From Bacteroidales bacterium UBA1309 (GTDB taxonomy: Bacteria > Bacteroidota > Bacteroidia > Bacteroidales > Dysgonomonadaceae), in the NCBI GenBank assembly GCA_002307185.1, contig DBTT01000018.1, forward strand, positions 1 through 64,000: DNA of 64,000 bases. Reading direction: 5' to 3'. The notes below the pieces were generated by a model. The model saw nothing but the letters and a program-made list of their open reading frames with translations. It had not been told where the DNA came from and did no database searches. Positions 42,419 to 51,583 of the stretch are shown here, one piece after another (within the stretch, counting starts at the first letter, position 1; every line of letters begins with the position of its first letter). Made by a program: the position numbers and the translations under genes.

Positions 42419-43561
42419 CTATAAGAGCCTTTTTTCCCAATTCCATACGATTGTTTCGTATATATGGGGGGATTTTTCCCGCACATCGATATAAAAAACA
42501 GCCAAATCTTCTCCAACAGGTTTAATCTCATTCCAAATATCCTTTTGCCCCTGGCATCGGCCTTTCAGTTTTTCATATTGGGTGATGATATTTTCTTTAT
42601 GCGTTTCTAACCAATACTCGAGACCAAACATGTAATAGTAGTCGTTAACCTTTGACCTAATAGAGTAAAGGTTAACGTCCTTATTTTTGAGACATTCCCA
42701 GATATCTAAAGATGTGATGACGTAATTTTCCTGATTCTTATGGAAAATCCTCCTTAATTCTTTCTGGATCGAATAATTCCTCTTTCCCGAATAAAAAAAC
42801 TTGTCCAATAATTGATGTGCCTGCCTATACCAAGGAAATTTAATCTTGACAAGCTCTCCGCTTTCATAATGTATGACAAAACCCTCTTCATTTCGGAGAT
42901 TGAGATTTGCTAGGTCATCAAAGTTTTTCAAATGACCAAATCTGGCCGTATAGTCTTTTGCTTTCGGGAAACCGATGTCTTCGAAAGGCAATGAACTTCC
43001 TGTTTTTTTGTCTATTACTCCGATAAGAAAGAGATCCCGGGTGTCTCCATAATCGATGAGGACTTTTGTTTCGGGATATACTGCTTCGAAAATATAAGTA
43101 TGATTCCTATTGAAGGTTTTGAATGTGTGGGCATATTTTTTATGCAATATATCGGTTGCCAGCTTAGCCTTGATATTGGTAAATGATCTCTGTGTTGCCA
43201 AATATGGTTTGTCGTTGAGCCAGTATAAGACTACCATTGTACCGTCAATCTTCTCCGTAATCCGATAATTCGACTTTGGCAGTCTTAAGACCTGATCATC
43301 ATTTAAAAGAATGGCATCCTTCGTTATATATTGTTGAAATGTCCAGAATTTAGGAAACGGGCGTTCAATGACATTGCCCTTGCTATCAAGAATAATACCG
43401 CGGCAATGTATGTTCACACTATCCCACGAAATTTTGTCAGTCATCTCATTACTTTGGTAATAGCCATATATATAAATATCTTCATCGGGATGCTTTTCGC
43501 ACACGATTGCAGTGTTTGCCACATAATCGTTTAAAAGATTCAAGTCAAATTGTTTCTTCAT
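42419..43561 (-). CDS. T4 Rnl1-like RNA ligase
   Basis: The 380-residue protein carries all core motifs of the covalent nucleotidyltransferase/RNA ligase family: HCRGIIL (Arg54), motif I TEKIDGTMVVLYW with Lys104 as the AMP acceptor, motif III HTYIFEAVYPE (Glu160), motif IV NEEGFVIHY (about Glu227) and motif V LVKIKFPW. A helical C-terminal domain of about 130 residues follows, as in Rnl1. Rnl1 enzymes seal broken RNA, classically tRNA cut by anticodon nucleases. It shares the ligase fold with the neighbouring Nudix fusion but is clearly diverged. Its start overlaps the previous gene by 17 bp. Confidence 0.88.
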   Translation of the reverse strand: MKKQFDLNLLNDYVANTAIVCEKHPDEDIYIYGYYQSNEMTDKISWDSVNIHCRGIILDSKGNVIERPFPKFWTFQQYITKDAILLNDDQVLRLPKSNYRITEKIDGTMVVLYWLNDKPYLATQRSFTNIKAKLATDILHKKYAHTFKTFNRNHTYIFEAVYPETKVLIDYGDTRDLFLIGVIDKKTGSSLPFEDIGFPKAKDYTARFGHLKNFDDLANLNLRNEEGFVIHYESGELVKIKFPWYRQAHQLLDKFFYSGKRNYSIQKELRRIFHKNQENYVITSLDIWECLKNKDVNLYSIRSKVNDYYYMFGLEYWLETHKENIITQYEKLKGRCQGQKDIWNEIKPVGEDLAVFYIDVREKSPHIYETIVWNWEKRLL

Positions 43562-44993
43562 AGTATTTATTTACGACAAATGGAACGAAAGCCTTGTAAT
43601 AATTTGGCAGGAAGAATATATCCATAGACTGTTGTATGAAAGATATGAAATATTCATCTTTCTCAATATCAGCATAGTTCGAATCCCGTATTTCGAGTAA
43701 TGATGACAGATAATCAAAGTCTGAGAGTTCCATATTTTTGTTTGTTAAAACATCTGAATAGTTGTCGCTTATATTCTCAGCCATTCGAATATATAATTGG
43801 CTGTATTCCGCATTCAATTTGTTGCTGTTTAACGAAAAGCTGGAGTTGAATACCAGACCGGAAGTGAAGTTGGATAAACTTACATTTACAAAGTGTTTGA
43901 AAATCATTTTGTTTTTTGATATAAATATCTCATTATCCGAATAAAACAACTTTATAGCAGTAATATAGTAGTATATGAATAGGGTGACCGATTTTGCGTC
44001 CGTTAATATTTCCGAAAAGTTCATCTGCAGCAAGTCTTCAGTTAATTTTCCGAATATCTCGGAAGTAACCTTTTCTTTAATCCGATTAGACAAAGGAGTC
44101 GAGATGAAATCTATGCAGCTAAGTTTGCATTCCGGAATTTTAAGAAAAATTGCACGTTGCAAAACTTCCATAGCGGCAGACCTCACTATATTATTTCCTG
44201 TTACGAAGCAGACGGCAACCCCATCGTGTCCCCTATAATCATATTTTTTATAAATAATTATAGATGAGTAATATAAGATGTTTTTTAACGGCTTGCATAG
44301 CTCCAAAAATATATTCCGGATAAAGGAATCGTAGGTGTCATTATATTTAAAGAATAAGGAAACAAGGCACATATTGTCACCCTTGCGTCGAATTTGCTTT
44401 CGAAATTCTTCAATCAATCCGTTGCTGTCGCTATCATTGAGTATGGCTTTCACTAAGGAAAATATTGAAGAACATTGGCTATCGAAGTTCATATCGAAAG
44501 TATTCTGCATGAGAAGGGAGTCGATCAAGCTCCGTATGAGTAGCAATTGATTGTATTGATTTCTATTCGTCTTATATACTTCAATACGGGAATTTATTTC
44601 ATCGTATATGCGTTCTTTTTCGTGTCCTTCGGAATTTATTGAATTTTTCTGTGCAGATAATGACGAAAGATACATGTAGAATACGTCCAGTTGCATATTC
44701 TCATCCTTTATAATAATGTAATCCTCGAATATGTTTATCACGGAGGGATACCCATTGGCCAATTTTCGCGCAAGCTCTTGGTAGGATATTTTGACAAGAA
44801 GATATGCGTATCTGCCTGAAATCTCGAAGGACTCATGATCGTTTGTTTGGCTCAACAGCAAGACCCTTATTCTGTCGTCCACTATTGTCTTTGCAATTAA
44901 GACAGCCTTATGACCATCGACAAATGTGGAGAGTTCCCTCTGTAATATATTAAGTTCATTTACCGACACTAACCTGTTTTGATTTTTTTTCAT
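43545..44993 (-). CDS. unknown 482-residue protein of secretion operon
   Basis: No family recognised. It is a cytoplasmic, largely helical protein without signal or membrane segments. The first 100 residues (TFVDGHKAVLIAKTIVDDRI, ISGRYAYLLVKISYQELARK, SVINIFEDYIIIKDENMQLD) faintly recall nucleotidyltransferase-associated domains, but no catalytic GSxxxxSDxD is seen. It overlaps the HlyD-type gene by 38 bp and the ligase gene by 17 bp, so it is a fixed part of the operon. It may be a modification enzyme, a cargo adaptor or a substrate-binding partner of the nucleotidyltransferase; all are guesses. Confidence 0.6.
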   Translation of the reverse strand: MKKNQNRLVSVNELNILQRELSTFVDGHKAVLIAKTIVDDRIRVLLLSQTNDHESFEISGRYAYLLVKISYQELARKLANGYPSVINIFEDYIIIKDENMQLDVFYMYLSSLSAQKNSINSEGHEKERIYDEINSRIEVYKTNRNQYNQLLLIRSLIDSLLMQNTFDMNFDSQCSSIFSLVKAILNDSDSNGLIEEFRKQIRRKGDNMCLVSLFFKYNDTYDSFIRNIFLELCKPLKNILYYSSIIIYKKYDYRGHDGVAVCFVTGNNIVRSAAMEVLQRAIFLKIPECKLSCIDFISTPLSNRIKEKVTSEIFGKLTEDLLQMNFSEILTDAKSVTLFIYYYITAIKLFYSDNEIFISKNKMIFKHFVNVSLSNFTSGLVFNSSFSLNSNKLNAEYSQLYIRMAENISDNYSDVLTNKNMELSDFDYLSSLLEIRDSNYADIEKDEYFISFIQQSMDIFFLPNYYKAFVPFVVNKYYEETI

Positions 44994-46290
44994 CTGCTTT
45001 CATTTTATTGGGTTTAACTGCATTCATGAGTTTATATAAGATTACTTCTATGAGCCGTTTGTTTTCCGTGATGATCTCAGCGCTGCCAGTCATTGATTCG
45101 GCAAAAAGCAATTCAAATCCATTGCTGCTGTGCAATCCGTTGGGAAGGGTGATCTGGACAAGATAATAGTCATCTATTGTATTTCTTGTGATAGAAAGGA
45201 CTTTACCTTCAAGGAATCCATATTCCTGATATGGATATAGGTCTAATTTGATGTTCACTGCCTGGTTAAGCTTCACTTCTCCGGCTCCATATGGGGGTAA
45301 TGTTGCAATGCAATAATAATTGGAACCATTGAACACAAGGTGGAACAGAGGCTGCCCTTCGGTGACAAAATCTCCGGTTGAAATAATATTGGCTAACTCT
45401 ACATGGGCATTTCTATGGGTTATAAAGACGTAATTGTCTTCCCATACTTGTATGTTTGAAAGGAGATTCTGGTGCGATTCAACAACGGCAAACCGCGCAT
45501 TACGTAACTCCCTATGAAAATCGATCTGCAATTTATTCAGGTCCATCTTTAATTTTTGAATTTCCTGGCTAAGGTTGGCTATTTCTATTTTCAGGTTTGC
45601 AATTTGGTTTTGGGAGCCTATTTTCTCAAGGAAACTGTTGTTTAGCTCATCTGTAAGGATAACCTTTTTCTTATATAATAAGGAATCTGTCTTGAGTTTT
45701 TTGTTTAAAATGCCGTTTTCCAATTCGGTATTATTTTTTATAATATTTCTTTGTTTCAGTACATTTTCTTTATTTTTAATTATTTGATTGGTGTATTCAA
45801 TCTGGTAGTAGTAGGTGCTGTTTGCTTTCAAGGCATAATAAGCTTGCAATTTCTCACGGAAAACAGTATAGGGATCCTCCAGTCTACCCAGTGTTAAATC
45901 TTTATCAAAAAGGGAATCTATGATTACCTCGCTTGCATATATATCTGTTTTTTCGAGCAAGCTTTTCAGAAAATAAACATCATTTGTTGAAGCTGGATTC
46001 GTAATTGTCCCTATAATGCTATTTTTGACACAATAAGAAGGAAATGAATCAATTGCCAAGGCTATTTTACCTGTCATATGCGATCTCAATATGACTGGGG
46101 GATCATTGGATGTGATCTTGGCGGGAATATCGATTTGGCCGGGAACTTTGATGACAATGCCTAATACTATCATGATTATCAACAATGATAAAATTCCTAT
46201 CAATATTATTTTACTGAAGTTATTCGGAATCTTACTTATTATATCACGAAGTTCCTCCGTTTGTCTGATTTCCTGATTGTTCTGCTCCAT
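44956..46290 (-). CDS. HlyD-family membrane fusion protein
   Basis: Periplasmic adaptor linking the ABC exporter with the outer-membrane channel. 444 residues: a cytoplasmic N-terminus, one membrane helix (about 29-50, IILIGILSLLIIMIVLGIVI), a beta/lipoyl segment (VPGQIDIPAKITSNDPPVIL), a long coiled coil (about 140-260), the return lipoyl half (NIISTGDFVTEGQPLFHLVF) and a C-terminal beta-barrel. It is 6 bp downstream of the ABC gene. Confidence 0.88.
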   Translation of the reverse strand: MEQNNQEIRQTEELRDIISKIPNNFSKIILIGILSLLIIMIVLGIVIKVPGQIDIPAKITSNDPPVILRSHMTGKIALAIDSFPSYCVKNSIIGTITNPASTNDVYFLKSLLEKTDIYASEVIIDSLFDKDLTLGRLEDPYTVFREKLQAYYALKANSTYYYQIEYTNQIIKNKENVLKQRNIIKNNTELENGILNKKLKTDSLLYKKKVILTDELNNSFLEKIGSQNQIANLKIEIANLSQEIQKLKMDLNKLQIDFHRELRNARFAVVESHQNLLSNIQVWEDNYVFITHRNAHVELANIISTGDFVTEGQPLFHLVFNGSNYYCIATLPPYGAGEVKLNQAVNIKLDLYPYQEYGFLEGKVLSITRNTIDDYYLVQITLPNGLHSSNGFELLFAESMTGSAEIITENKRLIEVILYKLMNAVKPNKMKADEKKSKQVSVGK

Positions 46291-46296
46291 CTGCTT

Positions 46297-48504
46297 TTAA
46301 AATTGAGCCGTTTGGGAAATGAAAAGATTGTAGTATGTACCCTTATTATTCATCAAGTCTTCGTGTCTTCCAATTTCTCGAATCATGCCATTATCCAAAA
46401 CGATTATCTGCGATGCTTGCATCACTGAAGATAGCCGGTGGGCAGCGATGACAACCGTACATTCCTGAAGGTTCTCTTTTATCGATTTTATTATATGGTA
46501 TTCATTGGCAGAGTCGAGGCTACTGGTAAGTTCATCTAAAAACAGGTATTTTGGTTGGTTGTATATTGCCCGTGCAAACAATACCCTTTGTTTTTGTCCC
46601 TCGCTAAGCCCCCTGCCGTTTTCTCCCAGATAAGTATTATAACTTTTGGGCATGGCTTCTATCTCATTCCTGATGTTGGCTATTTTTATGGCCATGTTAA
46701 ATTTCTCAATATCAAAAGGCCTACCGAACACAATATTGCTCAATATGGTATCCCTCAGGATACTACTCTCTTGAGTTATGATGCCACATTCCGATCTCCA
46801 GTCAGATGCGGCAATGGATAAAAAATGTTGCTCCCCTAACAGTATGTCGCCCGACGAGGGCCTATACAATTGCATCAAGAGTTTTATAAGCGTGGATTTA
46901 CCAGACCCACTGGCTCCAACCAAGGCTGTAAGCGAACAGCCAGGTATTTTAAACGAGTTGTTCTTAAGTATAAAATCTTCGTTGATTGAATATTTGAAAT
47001 AGACATTCTTGAAATAGATACCTTGTCCGAATTTTACGAGACCTTTTGGAATTGAATTTTCGAGTTCTTCTGCGGGAGAATTTTTTATTTCCGATATGCG
47101 CATATAGCTAATATAGGCCAGTTGTGCAGTGCTTATAAACTGGATAATGCTGTTCAACGGATTATTCAATTGCCCCATGATATACTGTACTGATATCAGC
47201 ACACCGATGGTCATGTCCCCTTTCATGACAGATATGACGGCCATATATATCACTAACAGATTTTTCACAGTGTTGATGATATTTCCACCTAGTTGCTCCA
47301 TCTGATCCACATGCAATAGTTTTGTCCGTGTTTTGTATAGGCCGATCTGTACTTTTTCCCATTGCCAGATTTTATTTTTCCCGAATCCGTAGCTTTTGAT
47401 ATCCAGTATCCGGCTCAGGATTTCCATCCAGTGGCTGTGGTTTGCTGCAATATAGCTGAAATACCTGATGTCCATTTTTCGTCTTATACTTAAGAATAAG
47501 AAAGTCCAAAGCATATACAACCCGCTCAATCCCAAGAAAACGAGGAAGATCGTCACATGATAGTATGCCAGTAAGGCTCCAAAAACGGCAAATGTCATGA
47601 CACCGAGAACTGTATTGAAAAAGGCGTATAATACCACAGACTCTATACGGTCGTAATCATAAGATCTTTGCAACAAATCTCCCATCAGTCGATTTTCAAA
47701 AAAGCTTAGCGGAAGCTTGAACAATTGGCTCAGATAATCGGACAACATGCTGATCTTGACCCGTACCGAGAAATGCATATTGATGGATTGTTGCACCCAA
47801 GTGCCCAGACTCGAACTGATGTTCAACACCAGTGCCGACACCATCATCAGGCTGATAAAGCTGATGTCCCGGGAGCTAATACCCCTGTCGATGATCGTTT
47901 GAGTTATTATCGGGATAAGTACTCCCATGAGGGTCAGTGCAGTTAAGACAAGGAGTATTTGCAGGACTTCCTTCTTGTATGGTTTTATGAATTGTGCGAT
48001 GAAATTAAATGCGCTGATGTAGTTCGGCTTTTGATGGTCTTTGTTGTCTTTATCTTTTTGAAAATCTGATGTCGGTTCCAATGCGATGCACACTCCTTTT
48101 TTCCACGCATCTTTCTCTTGTATGTATCCCAACCACCCTTTTGCGAATTCTTGCTTCGTGTATTTTATCAGGCCGATTTGGGGATCAGAAACATATACAT
48201 GTTTTTCCGTAACCTTATATACAACAATGAAATGATTTCCTTTCCAATAGGCGATGCAGGGCAAAGGTATTTCTGCATGAAGTTTTTTATACGATGTTTT
48301 TAATGGAATGCTTTTAATTTCTATTTTTTCCAAGGCCACAAGGAGGTCATATACCGTGGAGCCTTCTTTTCTTGTGCCTGTGATTTCTCTCAGATATTCG
48401 AGGTCATAATACCTTCCGTAATATTTGCAGATTATTTGGAGGCAGGCTGGCCCACAATCTTTAGCATCCAGTTGCTGGCAGGTCGGAAATTTTTTCAAAC
48501 GCAT
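46297..48504 (-). CDS. C39 peptidase-containing ABC exporter
   Basis: A bifunctional exporter that cuts double-glycine leaders and exports the cargo. 735 residues: C39 peptidase domain (1-140) with Cys17 in DAKDCGPACL, His91 in WKGNHFIVVY and Asp107 in VSDPQIG, so the protease is predicted active. Six membrane helices follow (about 170-440), then an ATPase with Walker A GASGSGKST, Q-loop IITQESS, signature LSEGQKQR, Walker B YLFLDELTSSLD and AAHRLS. The natural substrates are the three GG-leader proteins encoded upstream. Six bp separate it from each neighbour. Confidence 0.95.
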   Translation of the reverse strand: MRLKKFPTCQQLDAKDCGPACLQIICKYYGRYYDLEYLREITGTRKEGSTVYDLLVALEKIEIKSIPLKTSYKKLHAEIPLPCIAYWKGNHFIVVYKVTEKHVYVSDPQIGLIKYTKQEFAKGWLGYIQEKDAWKKGVCIALEPTSDFQKDKDNKDHQKPNYISAFNFIAQFIKPYKKEVLQILLVLTALTLMGVLIPIITQTIIDRGISSRDISFISLMMVSALVLNISSSLGTWVQQSINMHFSVRVKISMLSDYLSQLFKLPLSFFENRLMGDLLQRSYDYDRIESVVLYAFFNTVLGVMTFAVFGALLAYYHVTIFLVFLGLSGLYMLWTFLFLSIRRKMDIRYFSYIAANHSHWMEILSRILDIKSYGFGKNKIWQWEKVQIGLYKTRTKLLHVDQMEQLGGNIINTVKNLLVIYMAVISVMKGDMTIGVLISVQYIMGQLNNPLNSIIQFISTAQLAYISYMRISEIKNSPAEELENSIPKGLVKFGQGIYFKNVYFKYSINEDFILKNNSFKIPGCSLTALVGASGSGKSTLIKLLMQLYRPSSGDILLGEQHFLSIAASDWRSECGIITQESSILRDTILSNIVFGRPFDIEKFNMAIKIANIRNEIEAMPKSYNTYLGENGRGLSEGQKQRVLFARAIYNQPKYLFLDELTSSLDSANEYHIIKSIKENLQECTVVIAAHRLSSVMQASQIIVLDNGMIREIGRHEDLMNNKGTYYNLFISQTAQF

Positions 48505-48510
48505 TGTTTC

Positions 48511-50073
48511 CTAATTTTCTAATTCTGATAGCATGAAGAAGATACTGTACTTTTCATGAGGCTCTATCCCTAGAATACTCAAAATTGTGCTGAATACCTT
48601 TTCATATAATTGTTCTCTGGCCGACGATCCTTGAATGAATATTGGATCATACAGAATATCTTTATCAGGGATTCCCAGTAGTATGGAAGCGGTATTTTTT
48701 CCCCAGTCGATGTATCTTTTAACCTCATCAGGCGTGGAAGCATTGATTGAATTATCCAGATATTCTAATTTCGTTTTTTGAGCCAGAAAGTACTTTCGGT
48801 GCATCCTTCTCATTGCCTTCTCCACTGTATTCAATTGCGTAGTATTGTAAACCTGATTGACATCAATAGCTTCGCACTGGAATTTCTCTGCCAGATGGAG
48901 AAACATACCACTTGGCAATTTATTGCCGAAACCCGACTTCAACGAAAAGAGAACGGCGAATCCAAGCTGTACAAGATAGGCGTGGTCAACTCTACAATTC
49001 CACAGGTCTTCTTGAATTAGTCTGGACAACTGTTGGAACAGGGGAAACAATTTGTCAAGGCATTTTTGCCCCCCCAAATAAAGTGCTACGTCAAACCCTA
49101 TTTGGTACGGATAGGAAAATCGGATATTTTGGGAAAGGGTCCAATCAATGCGACGCAAAAAGAACCCGTTTAGGATGTTTGTTGTCGCTGGATAATCCTT
49201 ACAGGAAATGTGGATGTATGTTCCCCGTTCAAGCATTTGATTATTGCCCACATAAAAAACGACGACATGGTCGCTATTGGGAATTTGTGGAGTCAGATCG
49301 TACAGGATTTTAGAGACTCTGGTATCTAAATAGCCCAATCCCTCTATTTGGATGAATAGCCCGTTTTCACCATCTCCACCATCGTATGAGTAATTGGTAC
49401 TATGCCTGTATAAAAGGCCGCCGTACATGGAAAGAATATTTCTTGCCTCGTTTTTTATCAATTCAAAATCGCTATCAGGTAAACAGTTCCCTACCATTTT
49501 CAAGATACATGCTTCAATGCTTCCATAGTTGGAGAGTTCTTTGGCTAAGTGTCTGCCCGAGTAATCGTATGCCGACGTGGCAAGTTGCGACAGCAGTTTT
49601 ACGATCTCGCATACCGTGAGCAGGTTTTCCCCATAGCTGTTGGCTTGGTCTATGTCATCGATAAGATCTGTGATCCGGTGTCGCAAGTATAGGATCTGCC
49701 TGTTGTTTGGCTCCATGCAATTTCCTTTGAAAATATTCTTTAAACTGTCCAGTTTCCCCAAAATCGAATTTTTCCTCATCGGTAACACTTTCCCCTTCTC
49801 AAACATCGACAGATATTTATACTTTCCCATTTGCTGGAAAAGCAGCAACCAATGTGTCTTATGATATGGGAATAGTATAAGTTCAAAGCGCCGGTTGTTG
49901 AAGACATGGCTCTCCACAGTGACATTGTTCACCCGGTCAGACAAAAGAAAAATGTCGATGTCGGAATGATCGTTATTCTTATTGCAAGAGAAGCTCCCCG
50001 TAAGCATACATTCCTTGTATGGGATATTTTTCTCTTCCAATAAGGTCGAAATTTCAGTAATGATTGTGTTCAA
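48511..50073 (-). CDS. pol-beta-fold nucleotidyltransferase domain protein
   Basis: First gene of the tight operon, 520 residues. The N-terminus contains the minimal nucleotidyltransferase signature ECMLTGSFSCNKNNDHSDID then IFLLSD (Gly26-Ser27, Asp38, Asp40), with a possible third carboxylate in the RRFELILF strand. The remainder is helical and unrecognised, with GENGLFIQIEGLGYLDTRV and RIDWTLSQNIRFSYP. Such domains transfer NMP to proteins, RNA or small molecules. In this operon it could nucleotidylate an export cargo or an RNA handled by the two ligases; both are inference. No signal peptide. Confidence 0.7.
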   Translation of the reverse strand: MNTIITEISTLLEEKNIPYKECMLTGSFSCNKNNDHSDIDIFLLSDRVNNVTVESHVFNNRRFELILFPYHKTHWLLLFQQMGKYKYLSMFEKGKVLPMRKNSILGKLDSLKNIFKGNCMEPNNRQILYLRHRITDLIDDIDQANSYGENLLTVCEIVKLLSQLATSAYDYSGRHLAKELSNYGSIEACILKMVGNCLPDSDFELIKNEARNILSMYGGLLYRHSTNYSYDGGDGENGLFIQIEGLGYLDTRVSKILYDLTPQIPNSDHVVVFYVGNNQMLERGTYIHISCKDYPATTNILNGFFLRRIDWTLSQNIRFSYPYQIGFDVALYLGGQKCLDKLFPLFQQLSRLIQEDLWNCRVDHAYLVQLGFAVLFSLKSGFGNKLPSGMFLHLAEKFQCEAIDVNQVYNTTQLNTVEKAMRRMHRKYFLAQKTKLEYLDNSINASTPDEVKRYIDWGKNTASILLGIPDKDILYDPIFIQGSSAREQLYEKVFSTILSILGIEPHEKYSIFFMLSELEN

Positions 50074-50153
50074 AATCTTTCCATGTATTTTATAATATAC
50101 TCATTAATAAATATTTAAATCGATACGTTTACAATCAAGCCCATCTTAAAGAT

Positions 50154-50810
50154 TTACTGGTAAATCTGTTTTGCATACTTCGGTGCCTCATTTTTGTACC
50201 TTAGCCTATTCCTGTAACTCTCGATATAGCTCTCGAGAGACCCGAAGTAATAATCAAGCAAGCATTTATGGGATGGAAATAGTTTGGAAGATCCTACCTC
50301 AAGGAAGGCATACTGCCCATTTTTTATTCTAAATCCCAAGATCGAGAATTTTGGAAATTGGTTAGGCAATAAGCTGACATGGAACGCCGGATCATATCCC
50401 ACCCTGTGATGTTTATATAAGGCTGAAGCGAATAATTTGGTGTCATAATTATTGACCGGGGTGAAATACTTGCTGGTAGTCTTCCAGAAAAACATTTTGT
50501 CTTTCCTCTGAGGGACATAAACAAGGAAGGATGTCGTGTCCACCCTGCATTTTATGGTGTTCTGGATAGTATCCACATAGATCTCAAGATAGTTCATCTC
50601 TATCATATCCTGAAGATAAGCCGGTGAAAAATTTCGGATTTCCTTTTCTATTGACTTAGGTGGACAAGCTTTCATTTTTTCAATTCCTTTCTTAAGCATG
50701 GAAGTGTCGATCGGTACTCTTAAACTGCCGTCTATAACGGGCAACAACTCTTGTGAAAACGATGCTTCCGCCATGAAGAGCAGAATGCACAAAAATAGAA
50801 TTCGTTTCAT
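50154..50810 (-). CDS. secreted partner protein, paralogue family A (copy 1)
   Basis: A 218-residue protein with a signal peptide (KRILFLCILLFMAEASFSQ). It is related to the proteins at 50853-51485 and 52658-53338. Shared features are an early I(D)-x-I-x-P/D-T stretch (LEIYVDTIQNTIKCRVDTTS), the FLVYVPQ strand, and a C-terminal YYFGSLESYIESYRNRLRYK. It is periplasmic or surface by prediction. Position after a protease-like cargo suggests an immunity or inhibitor role, which is inference. No known family is recognised. Confidence 0.65.
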   Translation of the reverse strand: MKRILFLCILLFMAEASFSQELLPVIDGSLRVPIDTSMLKKGIEKMKACPPKSIEKEIRNFSPAYLQDMIEMNYLEIYVDTIQNTIKCRVDTTSFLVYVPQRKDKMFFWKTTSKYFTPVNNYDTKLFASALYKHHRVGYDPAFHVSLLPNQFPKFSILGFRIKNGQYAFLEVGSSKLFPSHKCLLDYYFGSLESYIESYRNRLRYKNEAPKYAKQIYQ

Positions 50811-50852
50811 ACAATTAAAATAATAGTATAAGATTATTTGAAAGATTGAAAT

Positions 50853-51485
50853 TCAAAATCTATATTTATCTTTTACTGAATATCTATATCTGTATGTTTC
50901 AATAAAATTGATGTCAGAGCCAAAATTATATTTCAATAAATCACTTAAAGAATCAAATGCCCTGAACCTATCATCCATTACATAAAAATCTTTTCTCTCT
51001 TGGAAAATATATGATAAATATTTATATTCATGCTGTTCTTGAGGAAATAGGGAAATTAGAAAAATATCATGAATACCAGATTTATAGCTGCCATCGCTTA
51101 CAAGCGCTTGCAATCTCATAATTACATTTCTCACTCTTTGTGGATCAGTTTCTCCAACAAATTTTTTCTGCTTGTTCAGATGATATAATGTAGATGGTTG
51201 CTTTGGAAAAAACAATACTACATCATTCGTGTCTATGTCAACAATAATTTTTTTGTCCACGGAGTCTGGTTTGATCAATAAATTCCGAAGCAATATAAGA
51301 TTATCAAAATCAGCATCCTTAATAGGCGGTAATTTAAATAGATTGATTCTCACACCAGCATAGTTCTCTTTGAATATGGTTTTGATCAGTGCGGTATCCA
51401 AGTCATAAGGTGGTATCTCTACGTGACTTTGCCCTTGGACGGGCAAGAATATAAGTGACAGGAAAAATATAAATATCGTTTTCAT
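50853..51485 (-). CDS. secreted partner protein, paralogue family A (copy 2)
   Basis: A 210-residue protein with a signal peptide (KTIFIFFLSLIFLPVQGQ), very AT-rich. It shows the same layout as its neighbours: LLIKPDSVDKKIIVDIDTND, VVLFFPKQP, and the C-terminal KYNFGSDINFIETYRYRY. It directly follows the cargo gene at 51584 and precedes copy 1 by 42 bp, so these form one module. Function unknown; immunity or chaperone is inferred from position. Confidence 0.65.
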   Translation of the reverse strand: MKTIFIFFLSLIFLPVQGQSHVEIPPYDLDTALIKTIFKENYAGVRINLFKLPPIKDADFDNLILLRNLLIKPDSVDKKIIVDIDTNDVVLFFPKQPSTLYHLNKQKKFVGETDPQRVRNVIMRLQALVSDGSYKSGIHDIFLISLFPQEQHEYKYLSYIFQERKDFYVMDDRFRAFDSLSDLLKYNFGSDINFIETYRYRYSVKDKYRF

Positions 51486-51583
51486 AAATATCTTGATTAT
51501 TATTTTACAGAAGAATTTCTATTTATCTAAACACAACAATGGTAACATATTCGATTTCTATCAATGTACCCTTAATAATACAC

